A DNA stretch of 64,000 nt, taken from Typhlomys cinereus (Eukaryota > Chordata > Mammalia > Rodentia > Platacanthomyidae). Shown here piece by piece: positions 1-10,017 of this stretch; the first letter of the stretch is position 1; every line of letters begins with the position of its first letter. The notes under the pieces are model-generated. The model was given only the letters and a program-made list of their open reading frames with translations. It was not told where the DNA came from and searched no databases. The position numbers and the translations under genes were made by a program. The stretch spans positions 3,184,121 to 3,248,120 of the forward strand of contig JALPQD010000142.1 in assembly GCA_023101885.1 (NCBI GenBank), written 5' to 3'.

Positions 1-2052
1 GTGCTTTTAGCAAATGCTAGACTTTGTGGGGACAATAGTGTGTTGGACATTGCACAGGGCATGCAAAGTCTAATTATGATTGCTTCAGCCCTAACTTGTC
101 TGGAGTATCTTGCATCTCATTGCTCCTCCCATCCTTGTGTTCTTACACTCTTACAGCCCCCTATTCCACAAATTTCCCTGAGCTTCAGGATGGGGAGAGA
201 TTAGTCTGGCCTAGTTCTAGGTGGTTGATACAGAGCCTCTGAAGTTCTGGATTATGACTTGTTGATTTTCTTTTGCGGTTTTGCTGCTCCTGAAATGCCC
301 TTCACTCCATCCTGATGGGTATAGGATGTCACGCCCTGGCCAGAGATAAATTACTGTTAAATTAGAGTCTTGTTATAAGAGTATATTCAAAGGTAGATGC
401 AATAAAAGTAGGAAACCACAGTGAGGGAGGGGTCAATCACCCATTTGCAAAAGGTAACTTATTATCTACCAGACTATATGCCCTCCCCTTCTAGTGAGAT
501 CATACCCCCTCAGTTGTAGATGATCAGGAACGAAAAGTCTGAGAACTTAACCAGGTGTCTCATTACTTACTTGCAGTCCTTGATGGAGGCCTATTTTCTC
601 TGCTGTTACATGGTCCCCGCTCTCCGTGTTTCTGGTGTGGCCCTCCTACCCCATTCCACCTGTTCATACTTCTTGCAATTACTGTATTACCGAGATTTAT
701 CTTTGAGTATCTCTAGGTGGGCTGGGTGGGTTTGGTACTAGGAGCAACCTATTAGGGAGTATATATGGCGCTTAATTTTCTGGGTCTGGGATACTTCACT
801 CAATATAATTGTCTCTAATGACATCCATTTCCTGGCAAATTCCAGGAAATTCATCATTTTTTTATGGCTGAGTAGTACTCCATTGTATAGATGTACCACA
901 TTTCCTTATCCACTCGTCAACTGTGGGACATTTGGGTTGATTCCATGACTTTGCTATTGTAAACACTGCTGCTATGAACATGGTTGCAGAGGTGGACCTC
1001 TGCTGCATGGGGGTTATTCCCAAAAGTGGAATCGCAGGGTCATATGAAATTTCAATCTTTAATTTCTTTAAAAATCTCCAGACGGCTCGCCAGAGTGGCT
1101 GTATGAGCCTGCTTTCCCACCAGCAATGTAGGAGAGTTCCCCTCTCTCCACATCCTCTCCAGCATTTGGTGTTGTTTGTATTGTGGATTTTTGCCATCCT
1201 GACCGGGATGAGATGATATCTCAGGGAAGTTTTGATTTGCGTTTCCCTGATGGCTAAGGAAGTGGAACATTTTTTTCAGATATTTGTTAGACATTTTAAC
1301 TTCATCCCTAGAAAATTTTTTTTTAAGTTCCAGGGCCCAGTTTTTAATTGGGCCATTAGTTTCCTTGATGTTTAGTTTTCTAAGTTCTTTGTGCACTCTG
1401 GATAATGAAGCTCTATCAGATATGTGGTTAGTGAAGATTTTCTCCCATTCTGTGGGTTACCTTTGAGCTCATGTTACAATCTCTTTATCTGAACAGAAGC
1501 TCTTTAATTTCACAAGATCCCAACTGTTGAGAGTTGGTAGCAGTGACTGTGCCATTGGATGTATGTTTAGGAAATGTTGGCCTAGCCCAATCAGCTGGAG
1601 GGAATTCCCTACCCTTTCAACTAAGGTTTTTATAGACTCTGGCCTTAAAACAAGGTCCTCATCCATTTGAAATTAAATCTTGTACAAGGTGACAAGTACG
1701 GGTCCAGTTTTAATCTTCTACATGTGGAGATCCAGTTTTGCCAGCACCGTTTGCTGAATATACTGTTCTTTTTCCATTGGATTTTTTGGGCCCTTTTGTC
1801 AAAGACCAAATGGCTGTAATTTTGTGGGCTTATATCTGGGTCTTCAATCCTTATCCAATGATCTGTGTGTCTATTTTGGAGCCAGTACCAGGCTGTTTTT
1901 ACAACTATGGATTTGTAGTATAGACTGAGATTTGGTATGGTGATACCTCCAGCAGTGTTCTTGTTACTCAGGATTGTCTTTGCTATCCTGGGTCTTTTGT
2001 GCCTCCATATGAATTTTGAGATTGTTTGGTCAACTTCAAAGAATTGCTTTGG
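1..2052 (-). mobile_element. L1 fragment, ORF2 C-terminus plus 3' UTR (split element, part 1)
   Basis: Read on the minus strand, this matches the 3' half of the full-length L1 at 8518-14814, from about its position 12518 to 14557. It holds the ORF2 C-terminal region (738-2052, stop codon complement at 738-740) and most of the 3' UTR (1-737); its own 3' end lies left of the window. The ORF2 part includes the cysteine-rich CWRGCGERG segment and the YDPAIPLLG segment but is broken by frameshifts and stops, so it is a pseudogene. The sequence stops at 2052 and resumes at 4106 without loss, because another L1 inserted here. Confidence 0.95.
2041..2052. repeat. Target site duplication, left copy
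   Basis: GAATTGCTTTGG is repeated exactly at 4094-4105, right after the A-rich tail of the plus-strand L1. The same 12 bases occur once in the uninterrupted L1 ORF2 antisense sequence, so this is the duplicated target within the host L1. Confidence 0.93.
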
Positions 2053-3031
2053 CTGGACCCATACTTGTCACCATGTACAAGACTTAATTCCACATGGATC
2101 AAGGACCTTGATATAAGGCCAGAGACTATAAATACCATAATTGAAAGGATAGGGAACTCCCTCGAGCTGATTGGGATAGGCCAACATTTCCTAAACAGAC
2201 ATCCAATGGCACAGTCACTGCTACCAACTCTCAACAGTTGGGATCTTGTGAATTTAAAGAGCTTCTGTTCAGATAAAGAGATTGTAACACGAGCTCAAAG
2301 GCAACCCACAGAATGGGAGAAAATCTTCACTAACTACATATCTGATAGAGCTTTATTATCTAGAGTGCACAAAGAACTTAGAAAACTAAACCTCAAGGAA
2401 ACTAATGGCCCAATTAAAAAATGGGCCCTGGAACTTAAAAGAAATTTTTCTAGCGATGAAATTAAAATGTCTAACAAATATCTTAAAAAATGCTCCACTT
2501 CTTTAGCCATCAGGGAAATGCAAATCAAAACTTCCCTGAGATATCATCCCACCCCGGTCAGGATGGCAAAAATCCACAATACAAACAACACCAAATGCTG
2601 GAGAGGATGTGGAGAGAGGGGAACTCTCCTACATTGCTGGTGGGAATGCAGGTTCATACAACCACTCTGGCAAGCCATCTGGAGATTGTTAAAGAAATTA
2701 AAGATTGAAATGCTATATGACCCTGCGATTCCACTTTTGGCTATAACCCCCATACAGCAGAGGTTCACCTTGATAGCACAAGCACAACCATGTTCATAGC
2801 AGCACTGTTTACAATAGCAAAGACATGGAATCAACCCAAATGTCCAACAGTTGACGAGTGGATAAGGAAAAGTGGTACATCTATACAAAGGAGTACTACT
2901 CAGCCATCAAAAATGATGAATTACTGGAATTTGCCAGGAAATGGATGTCATTAGAAACAATTATATTAAGTGAAGTATCCCAGACCCAGAAAATTAAGCG
3001 CCGTATGTACTCCCTAATAGGTGGCTCCTAG
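2053..3031 (+). pseudogene. L1 ORF2 C-terminal fragment
   Basis: This is the last quarter of L1 ORF2, downstream of the reverse transcriptase. The longest open piece (2026-2799) begins in antisense host-L1 sequence and crosses the insertion boundary at 2052/2053, so its first residues are an artefact of the junction. The cysteine-rich motif C-x3-C-x7-H-x4-C is visible near residues 190-210 of that piece. A frame change near 2755-2800 moves the true C-terminus into another frame; the ancestral stop is at 3029-3031. No start, endonuclease or polymerase is present. Confidence 0.9.
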
Positions 3032-3350
3032 TACCAAACTCACCCAGCCCACCTTGAGATACACATAGGTAAATCTATGTATTACCTACAGTAATTGCAA
3101 GGATTATGAACAGGAGGGATGGGGTTGGAGGGCCACACCAGAAACAAGGAGAGAAGTGACCATGTTACAGTAGAGAAAATAGGCCTCCATCAAGGACTGC
3201 AAGAAAGTAATGTGACACCTGGTTAAGTGCACAGACATTCGTTCCTGATCATTTACAACTAAGGGGGTATGAACTCACCAGAAGGGGAGGGCATATAGTC
3301 CAGCAGATTAAAAAGTAACCATTTTGCAAATGGGTGATTGACCCCTCCCA

Positions 3351-3394
3351 TTGCCTAATGCCATATGACCCTGCGATTCCACTTTTGGGTATAA
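3351..3394 (+). other. ORF2-derived segment misplaced inside an L1 3' UTR
   Basis: The bases encoding [12 protein letters not shown], which belong in ORF2 (compare 13518-13553), replace about 20 bases of normal 3' UTR seen at 14132-14151. Sequence on both sides returns to ordinary L1 3' UTR, so the patch is a short internal rearrangement. Confidence 0.85.
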
Positions 3395-4093
3395 GTATTA
3401 CATCTACCCTTGAATGTGCTCTTATAATAAGACTCCAGTTTAACAGCTTTCTATGGCCAGGGGGTGACATACAGTGCCCATCACGATGTAGTGAAGGGCA
3501 TTGCAGGAGCAACAAAACTGCAAAAGAATATCAACAAACCACTCTGCAGAACTTCAGAGACTCTATATCAACCACCTAGAACTTGGCCAGACTAATCTCT
3601 CCCCATCCTGAAGCTCAGGGAAATTTGCGGAAGAGGGGGTGGTAAGAGTGTAAGAGCAAAAGGATGGGAGGAACAATGATTTGCAAGATACTCCACACAA
3701 GTTAGGGCCGAAGCAATCATAATTGGACATTGCATGCCCGGTGCAATGTTCAACACACTATTGACCTCACAAAGTCTAGCATCTGCTAAAGGCACCAAGA
3801 TCCTTGGAGGCAATGGATTGACAGCCACAGTAGTGTTCCTATGCTTAAGGAGAACACAGGAAAGGGTTCAGGGAAATGCCACTGGGTCCTTGAATGTCAT
3901 CGGAGAGGAGGGCCCAGAGGGGAGTCAGGCATGCACAAGAAAGGACTCTGGGAATTGGGGCGGGAGGCTGGGGGAATGGGGAGGTAGGGGTTAGAGGAGG
4001 GGGAGCAAGGGGTTCGGGGGGATGAGGAGGAAGTGAGGGAACTGGTGTACCTATTAAGTTTTGTATGAGCAGAAATAATAATAATAAAAAAAG

Positions 4094-4105
4094 GAATTGC
4101 TTTGG
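4094..4105. repeat. Target site duplication, right copy
   Basis: Exact copy of GAATTGCTTTGG at 2041-2052. It follows the A-rich tail of the inserted L1, and the host L1 resumes at 4106. Confidence 0.93.
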
Positions 4106-4889
4106 GATTTTAATTGGTATAGCATTGAATTTGTATATTGCCTTTGGTAGGATGGTCATTTTTATGATGTTGATTCTACCAATCCAGGAACATGGGAGGT
4201 CTTTCCACCTTCTGGTGTCTTCTGCAATTTCTTTCTTGAGGGTTTTAAAGTTTTCATTGTAAAGGTCTTTTACCTCCTTGGTTAGGTTTATACCAAGGTA
4301 TTTCATTTTTTTAGGGGCTATGGTAAATGGGATTGTTTCTCTCAGGGCTTTTCACTTCTTTCATTCTGGGCATATAAGAAAGCCACTGATTTTTGTACAT
4401 TTAATTTGTATCCCACTACCCTGCTGAACTTCTCAATTAGTTCCAGGAGCTTTCTGGTGGATTTTTAGGGATCACTCAGGTATAAGATCATGTCATCTGC
4501 AAATAGGGATAGCTTGACTTCTTCCTTGCCGATTCTAATCCCTTTATGTCCCTTTCTTGTCTTATGGTTTCAGCTAACACTTCAAGTACAATTTTGAATA
4601 GAAGTGGTGAGAGTGGACAGCCTTGTCTAGTTCCTTTTCGAAGTGGGAATGCTTCCAGTTTTTCCCCATTGAGTATAATCATTGCTGTAGGCTTGTTGTA
4701 TACTGCTTTTATTATATTGATAAAGGTTCCTTCCATTCCTACTGTCTCTAGCATTTTGATCATAAAAGGCTGTTGGATCTTGTCAAAAGCTTTTTCTGAA
4801 TCTATCGAGAGTATCATGTGGGCTTGGGCTTTGGTCTGGTTTATATTATGAATTACATTTATTGATTTGCATATGTTGAACCAAACTTG
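4106..4889 (-). mobile_element. L1 fragment, ORF2 reverse-transcriptase region (split element, part 2)
   Basis: Continues the minus-strand L1 of 1-2052 toward its 5' end, matching positions 12527 down to about 11740 of the full-length L1. It encodes remnants of the reverse-transcriptase core: a [13 protein letters not shown] motif and, at about 4482-4504, the antisense of the FADD active-site segment. The frame is broken around the active site and at several other points. Similarity ends near 4889, so this L1 was itself 5'-truncated. Confidence 0.93.
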
Positions 4890-5857
4890 ACTCACGTATA
4901 ATTTTATGACTTTATTTTTCACATGCAGTCCTTTGGATTTGTGGATTATTTACTGATTGTAGATTTTGTCAATACTTTAGAATTACTAACTTCATTCTTA
5001 CATGGAGGAATAAATATGTGTTCCATATATTGGGTTAAATACAGAAAAGAATTAAAAGACCATTATAAATTGTTTATGGATTATCAACAAAAGAATAGTT
5101 GGTGATCATTGAGAATAAGATGTGACCAATGAAAATTGGTGAAATACTGATCATTCTGAAATTTCTCAAATGTGTTAGGTAGCAATCAGCTTCCCATAAT
5201 CTAAAACAATGGATGTGCTATTATTATTTTCAAGAAAAGTGATCAAAACTCAGTATATTAAATACTTGATATATTAGATTTAATTATATTCTGACTTTTT
5301 TACCCTTTTGACATTGATCCATATTGCACTTGCATCTGTCATGTTCCTCAAAGATAAAATTTTATTATATCCGACTCTCACCCCTTCGCACACAAATCTA
5401 ACATCTTCTGTGTAAGAACATTTGCCTACTTTCGGTTCTGTAAAGCAAAGTCAAGATACCTTGAAATCATCTGTGATGCAAGTAATTACATAGTAAAATA
5501 ATTTCTGAAACTGCTGTACAGATGTATTCTGTGGATTTCAGAAGGTAGAACACTTTAAAATAAAGTGAGTTGTTTTTTACTGTGGACATTGGCCAATGTG
5601 AGAAAAATTTTTTGAAGGCATTGAAGATACAGACTTCCAGTAATCACACCTCTTTGATAATCAGACATTTTCCAAATGAAGTTAAGTTCCAACGCTGTCT
5701 TCTTGGTGTTTCTTTGTCATTATGCAGATACAAGAGAAAAAGAAGCTAAACATAGCTATAATAGATTTCTGAGAAACCAACAGTTTCATTTTAGACCTTC
5801 AGAATTATTTCTGATCTGGAAACTACTATAAAGGAAGTTTGTTTTCTTTTGTTATCA
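4890..5857. other. Unique AT-rich sequence, no feature seen
   Basis: No recognisable repeat, exon or RNA gene on either strand. Open frames are short and look random. Confidence 0.6.
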
Positions 5858-5931
5858 GTCTTTGAATAGAACTCAGAGCCTCATGTATGCTAGGAACTCT
5901 ATCAACTGAGCTGCATTCCTAGGCCACAAAG
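5858..5931 (-). mobile_element. ID-type SINE, old copy
   Basis: The reverse complement reads as a diverged ID element: a tRNA-like head with GCAGCTCAGTTGATAGAG (A-box region) and a B-box-like GAGTTC further on. ID elements derive from tRNA-Ala and were mobilised by L1. Confidence 0.7.
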
Positions 5932-6886
5932 GTTACAAGAATGAACCTGGGTAGACCACATGGTACATACACTTTGCTACTGAACATAATGCTTATCTCT
6001 AGGTATTACTACAAACTAATGAACATATATGGAAATTTTTACAGTGCAAGTTATATTTCTGTAGCTTATATAGTTTACTCTGGAAGAGTAAGCTGGACAA
6101 AATTCGCTATTCCTTTTCTACTTCTATCACATTTTGAGTTCCTTATTTTGAAGTTACTATTCTATTTTTTTCTTATATGAATTCAATGTTATACTATGTG
6201 GTAATAATCTTAATTTAGGTTGTTGGTGAAAAGTTAAATGTTCCAAGTATGACTAGCAATTTAAAATGAACTCCACTGGTCTTAAAAATAAAATAGATGC
6301 TAGAAAAATAATGATGCCAAGATATACATTCAGATTCTTTTTGAAGTTGGTAGTTAGGTGCTTTCTGACCTTATTAATTTCCTTGCCTATTGCTACAATA
6401 AAAACACTTTACCAAGCAGTTTATGGGAAAGGGGGATATTGTAGAACTCAACTCCTGGTTGTAGGCTATCAGGGCAGGAAAATGACAGCACTAAAATCCA
6501 AGAAGGCTGATTACATCATATCCACAAAAAAATCAGGGCAAAGACTAGTATGTGCATGTTTGTTTGTGTGCTCATTCATGCTCAATTATCTATCTCTATT
6601 TTCAAATAGTGCTGGATGACCTACCTAAAGAATGGTCCCACCAACTATGTACAGTATCTTCCAACATCAATTATAAATCAAGACTATCCCTCACAGGTAT
6701 GTCTAGAGGCTAAACATGTTCTAGAGAATGCCTACTTGGGGCTGTCAGGTGGGCCTGGGGATCTGAGATCTGCTCTTTGGTGTCAGGTTGAAAATCACAT
6801 CAGCACTGTGGTCTCACAAAAGCTGTGCATGGGAATAATAATTTTTTTCAATTAACTAATATTTGTATCTATTATTGCAGAAAATT
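5932..6886. other. Unique sequence, no feature seen
   Basis: The longest open frame (6266-6619, 117 codons) has no family motif, no homopolymer tail nearby and AT-rich composition like its surroundings. I treat it as a chance frame. Confidence 0.55.
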
Positions 6887-6896
6887 TCCAAGAAGA

Positions 6897-7165
6897 AGGC
6901 TGAGAAGATGGCTCAGGGATTAAGACTCTGCACTGCAAGTAGGAAGTCCTGAGTTCTGATCCCATATCCATGTTAAAATGTTAGGCAGAAATGCCCAGAA
7001 TCTGTTTTTTTGTTTCTGGAAAGCAGGGTCTGGGAAATACCAGAGCAAAGTAAAATGGAGATAGACAGAATCCAGGATGATTGTTGAAGTCACCCATGAA
7101 CCTTCAAAGGCACACACAATGCCCTCTTATATACCAAGTAACACACACATACACACAAAAACAAA
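6897..7165 (+). mobile_element. tRNA-derived SINE (B2-superfamily-like), old copy
   Basis: A diverged relative of the young SINE at 15329. It has the GATGGCTCAGGGATTAAG head (A box), a GAGTTCTGATCCC B box, a body containing a CCAGAGCAAAG segment, and a CA-rich tail. The 10-bp direct repeats TCCAAGAAGA at 6887-6896 and 7166-7175 are its target duplication. CpG sites of the young copies are mostly lost, which indicates age. Confidence 0.85.
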
Positions 7166-7175
7166 TCCAAGAAGA

Positions 7176-8506
7176 TTGTATCATGGGATATTAAAACTAA
7201 ATGTACACTATCAATATGAACCTTTAAAACATAGTTCAGAATTTTCCCTGATCTCTAGCTTGTGTGATGACAGGGATTCTGATAATGATATCTTAAATAT
7301 TTCCCCTGAACCTGACTTATTCCTTCTTTGTATTGTCACTTTGCTTCAGTTTCAGAATAATATTCATTTATGGTAACAAGTTGGCTTGGAATCAAGCAGT
7401 ATGTATGCCCTGAGATAAAGAAAAGAAATGTAAAACAGTTATTAATAATTATGGAAAAATTATAGTCAGATTGGATACTGTTGCCCTGACTTCATGTCCA
7501 TCTATACACTTTCTGAGAGATTAAAAAATGTGGTATTCCATAGAGCTACTAACATAGAGTATACTCAATCTTCCACCCTGATGGATAAAAGACATTATTT
7601 GGCTGAATCACATAGCATAAATAGGAGGGGTTGGATTTCTTTCTTTTCAAGTAAAAAAAATCCAGTGACTAAAGTCAGAGAAAATGATTTCTGTGAGATA
7701 TCAGTGTATGATAGAGAGCAACTGTAATCACCAGTACTCACAAATCTGCAGCAGAGATAACTGGTTCTAAGTTATTTTGTGCAAGACCCTGTCTCAACAG
7801 GAAATAAAATGTATTAGTCGTCAGCAATAGAACGCTGGTAAAGCTGTGGTCAAATACTTATATTGTATAACTTTCACTAGAGTTTAAGTGTAAACTCTAG
7901 CAGAAACAGAGATTATACTTATTTCCAATTCCAGTACCAGTACAAGGTAACCTAAGAGTCATTAATGAGTTACTAAAATAGCTTAGAATGAATGAATGGA
8001 CATTTCATAACTTGTGCATTCAGCTAAGGTCTCTTTGTTGCTATTAACCTATGTTCTATTTTCAATATCCAACCCTAAATATAGACTACATCTCTGATAT
8101 TTTCTGGTCCACGCCATTGTTAGAGAATCATATTTATTTATTGTTCCAAGGTTAAACAGCTCAACTAAAGAAAATAGCAAAAGTCTTTTACATATGAATA
8201 GTTTGTCCTCTGTACTTTGAAAAATTGAGTCAGAATGGTGAAAACATCCATAAATGACATGTTTCCATATTCTCCTAATCACTGGTGAAATCCATAACTG
8301 TTGCATTTGATGCCTTTCCATGTGGTTTCACCCATTTTCTTAAATATCACACCAGGTGCTTGTGCTCCAAATATGCAGGATTTCTTACATGCTCTCCTAG
8401 TTTGAAAGAATTGGAGTAAGTCATAGAAAGAAACACTTTTAATTCCATAGGTCATTGGGAAGATTAATGGATAGTGCAAGCTAAGAGGAAAATAAGGTTG
8501 AAAAAT
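7176..8506. other. Mostly unique sequence
   Basis: No gene is supported. A short GCAAGACCCTGTCTCAACAG stretch near 7781-7801 resembles the 3' end of a B1 SINE but is too short to call. The rest is AT-rich and unremarkable. Confidence 0.5.
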
Positions 8507-8517
8507 ATTTTCTTGGG
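8507..8517. repeat. Target site duplication of the full-length L1, left copy
   Basis: ATTTTCTTGGG is repeated at 14815-14825 after the A-rich tail. If one mismatch is allowed the duplication extends left through the A-run to 8501, which would give a more typical L1 target site beginning with AAAA. Confidence 0.88.
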
Positions 8518-8896
8518 CCCTTTCGCCACACACCCCCGCTCCGCCGGTCGGGACGCGTACGCGAGATCCAGCCGGGCTCTCACCGCGCGCTCTAGGACCC
8601 CCCAGGTCAGCCCACAGGGACCCGGCTCCGACTCCCGCCATCCAGCCGGAGCCGCGCGGGGGCCGAGGGAAGAGGAGGACCTCCCCCTGCGCCCGTGCCC
8701 CGCCCCAGCTGCCCTCGGGTTAAATAGCTCCATGCCTATGCGCCCATCGTCCCTTTTCACCCCACCCCGCTCCGTTGGTCGGGACACGCACGCGGTCCAC
8801 CCAGGCCTCACCCCACGCCCTAGGTGAGTCCCCGTTCGGGCCCGCCCACCAGTACCCCAGGCCAAATAATTCAGTTTAGTGAAATTGAGAGTTAAA
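8518..8896 (+). promoter_or_regulatory. L1 5' UTR/internal promoter with two tandem monomer-like units
   Basis: A sharply GC- and CpG-rich block in otherwise AT-rich DNA. Two related units are visible. The box 8518-8596 (TTTCGCCACAC ... CTCCGCCGGTCGGGAC ... CTCTAGG) recurs at 8751-8824 (TTTTCACCCCACC ... CTCCGTTGGTCGGGAC ... CCCTAGG), an offset of about 233 bases. The unit ends also match: CCCTCGGGTTAAATAG near 8713-8728 versus CCCCAGGCCAAATAAT near 8854-8869. The second unit lacks about 95 bases of the middle. Tandem monomers are the promoter architecture of mouse L1 families, so this likely drives sense transcription. I infer promoter function from position and composition. Confidence 0.85.
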
Positions 8897-9967
8897 ATGA
8901 CAATGCCAAAGTCAAAGTGCAAATCCATGAGAAGCAACACTCAAGTAAACAAATTTCCCACTGAAGAAATTAATCCCATAATGTTAGATTCCAACAAGAA
9001 CAAACCCGCGGAAAAAGGCCAAGAAAGCCTGACCCAGGATAACGACTTTCAAAATATGATCATTACCATGTTCAATACTATGAAAGAGGAAATCCGGGAG
9101 GAATTACATAATCGAATCAATCGCTTTGAAGAGGAATATAACAGACATCTGGAGGAGTTGAGAAAAACAGTGCAAGAAACAAAAAGTGGCATAGAGCAGT
9201 TAAAACAAACTCAAGCAGAGTTTAAAACTGAGCTAAAAGACAAGTTATCTTCAACCCAGAACGCCACAGAGAGTCTTATCAACAGAACTAATGAAGCAGA
9301 AAACAGAATTTCAGACCTTGAAGATAAAGTGGGAGTACTAACCAGCTCAATGGAAGAGGTTGTTAAAGCCAAAAAGATACTTGAGAGAAATATCCAAGAG
9401 ATATGGGACACCCTGAAGAAGCCTAACATGCGTATTCATGGAATACCAGAGCAAGAATCTCAAAATACCACCCCTGAGGAAATTTTTCAAACGATCATCA
9501 AGGAAAACTTTCCTCATCTAAAAAAAGAGAGGCCCATTCATATACAAGAGGCATTCCGCACCCCAAACAGATACGACCAAAATAGAAGCACACCGCGGCA
9601 AATAATAGTTAAAACACTCCACATTCAAGATAAAGAACTGGTGCTGAGAGCTTCAAGGGAGAAAAAACAAGTCACTTTTAAAGGCAAACCTATTAAAATA
9701 ACAAATGACTTCTCAGTCGAAACAGTAAAAGCAAGAAGAGCTTGGAGAGACATACTTCAAGTATTGAATGAGCAAAAATGTCAACCCAGGCTGATTTACC
9801 CTGCAAAACTATCAGTCATGATCGAGGGAGAAAGAAAAATTTTCCAGCACAAAGACAACTTTAAGGGATACATGGCCACCAAACCAGGCCTTCAAAAACT
9901 GCTAGAAATGATACTCAAGCATGAAGAAAAAAACAGGCATATCCAGGAGAACAGAAGGCAAATATAA
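8897..9967 (+). CDS. ORF1: L1 ORF1 protein (RNA-binding chaperone), intact
   Basis: Encodes 356 residues with no stop or frameshift. ORF1p forms trimers that coat L1 RNA and act as a nucleic-acid chaperone in the cytoplasmic L1 particle. Visible parts in order: a polar N-terminus (about 1-50); a long heptad-rich coiled coil (about 51-165, rich in E, K, L, ending in AENRISDLEDKV); an RRM beginning near residue 175 with MRIHGIPE; and a C-terminal domain with REKKQVTFKGKPIKI, KARRAWRD and YPAKLSV, the basic RNA-binding surface conserved in L1 ORF1p. I start at ATG 8897 (MTMPKSK); the frame is open to 8879, but only through a GTG with no support. Length is close to mouse (about 357-371) and human (338) ORF1p. 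ORF2 begins 50 bases downstream. Confidence 0.95.
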   Translation: MTMPKSKCKSMRSNTQVNKFPTEEINPIMLDSNKNKPAEKGQESLTQDNDFQNMIITMFNTMKEEIREELHNRINRFEEEYNRHLEELRKTVQETKSGIEQLKQTQAEFKTELKDKLSSTQNATESLINRTNEAENRISDLEDKVGVLTSSMEEVVKAKKILERNIQEIWDTLKKPNMRIHGIPEQESQNTTPEEIFQTIIKENFPHLKKERPIHIQEAFRTPNRYDQNRSTPRQIIVKTLHIQDKELVLRASREKKQVTFKGKPIKITNDFSVETVKARRAWRDILQVLNEQKCQPRLIYPAKLSVMIEGERKIFQHKDNFKGYMATKPGLQKLLEMILKHEEKNRHIQENRRQI

Positions 9968-10017
9968 CACCATTAAAAGCGAAGCAATATACTTATAAAA
10001 GCTACTAAACATAATAA

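Larger units (their letters stand above)
2053..4093 (+). mobile_element. 5'-truncated L1 inserted into an older L1
   Basis: Matches the full-length L1 from position 12862 to its A-rich tail. It contains the last part of ORF2 (2053-3031, stop TAG at 3029-3031), the 3' UTR, a G-rich tract around 3955-4030 and an AATAATAATAAAAA tail. It is flanked by the 12-bp duplication GAATTGCTTTGG, which shows endonuclease-dependent insertion. Truncation removed ORF1, the endonuclease and the reverse transcriptase, so it was dead on arrival. The 3' UTR carries an extra piece of ORF2-derived sequence near 3351-3394. Confidence 0.95.

Noticed and set aside
8279..8940. Antisense open frames of 120 and 158 codons over the L1 5' UTR
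   Set aside because: They arise from the GC-rich, stop-poor promoter block. They have no motif and their N- or C-terminal parts run into AT-rich flank.
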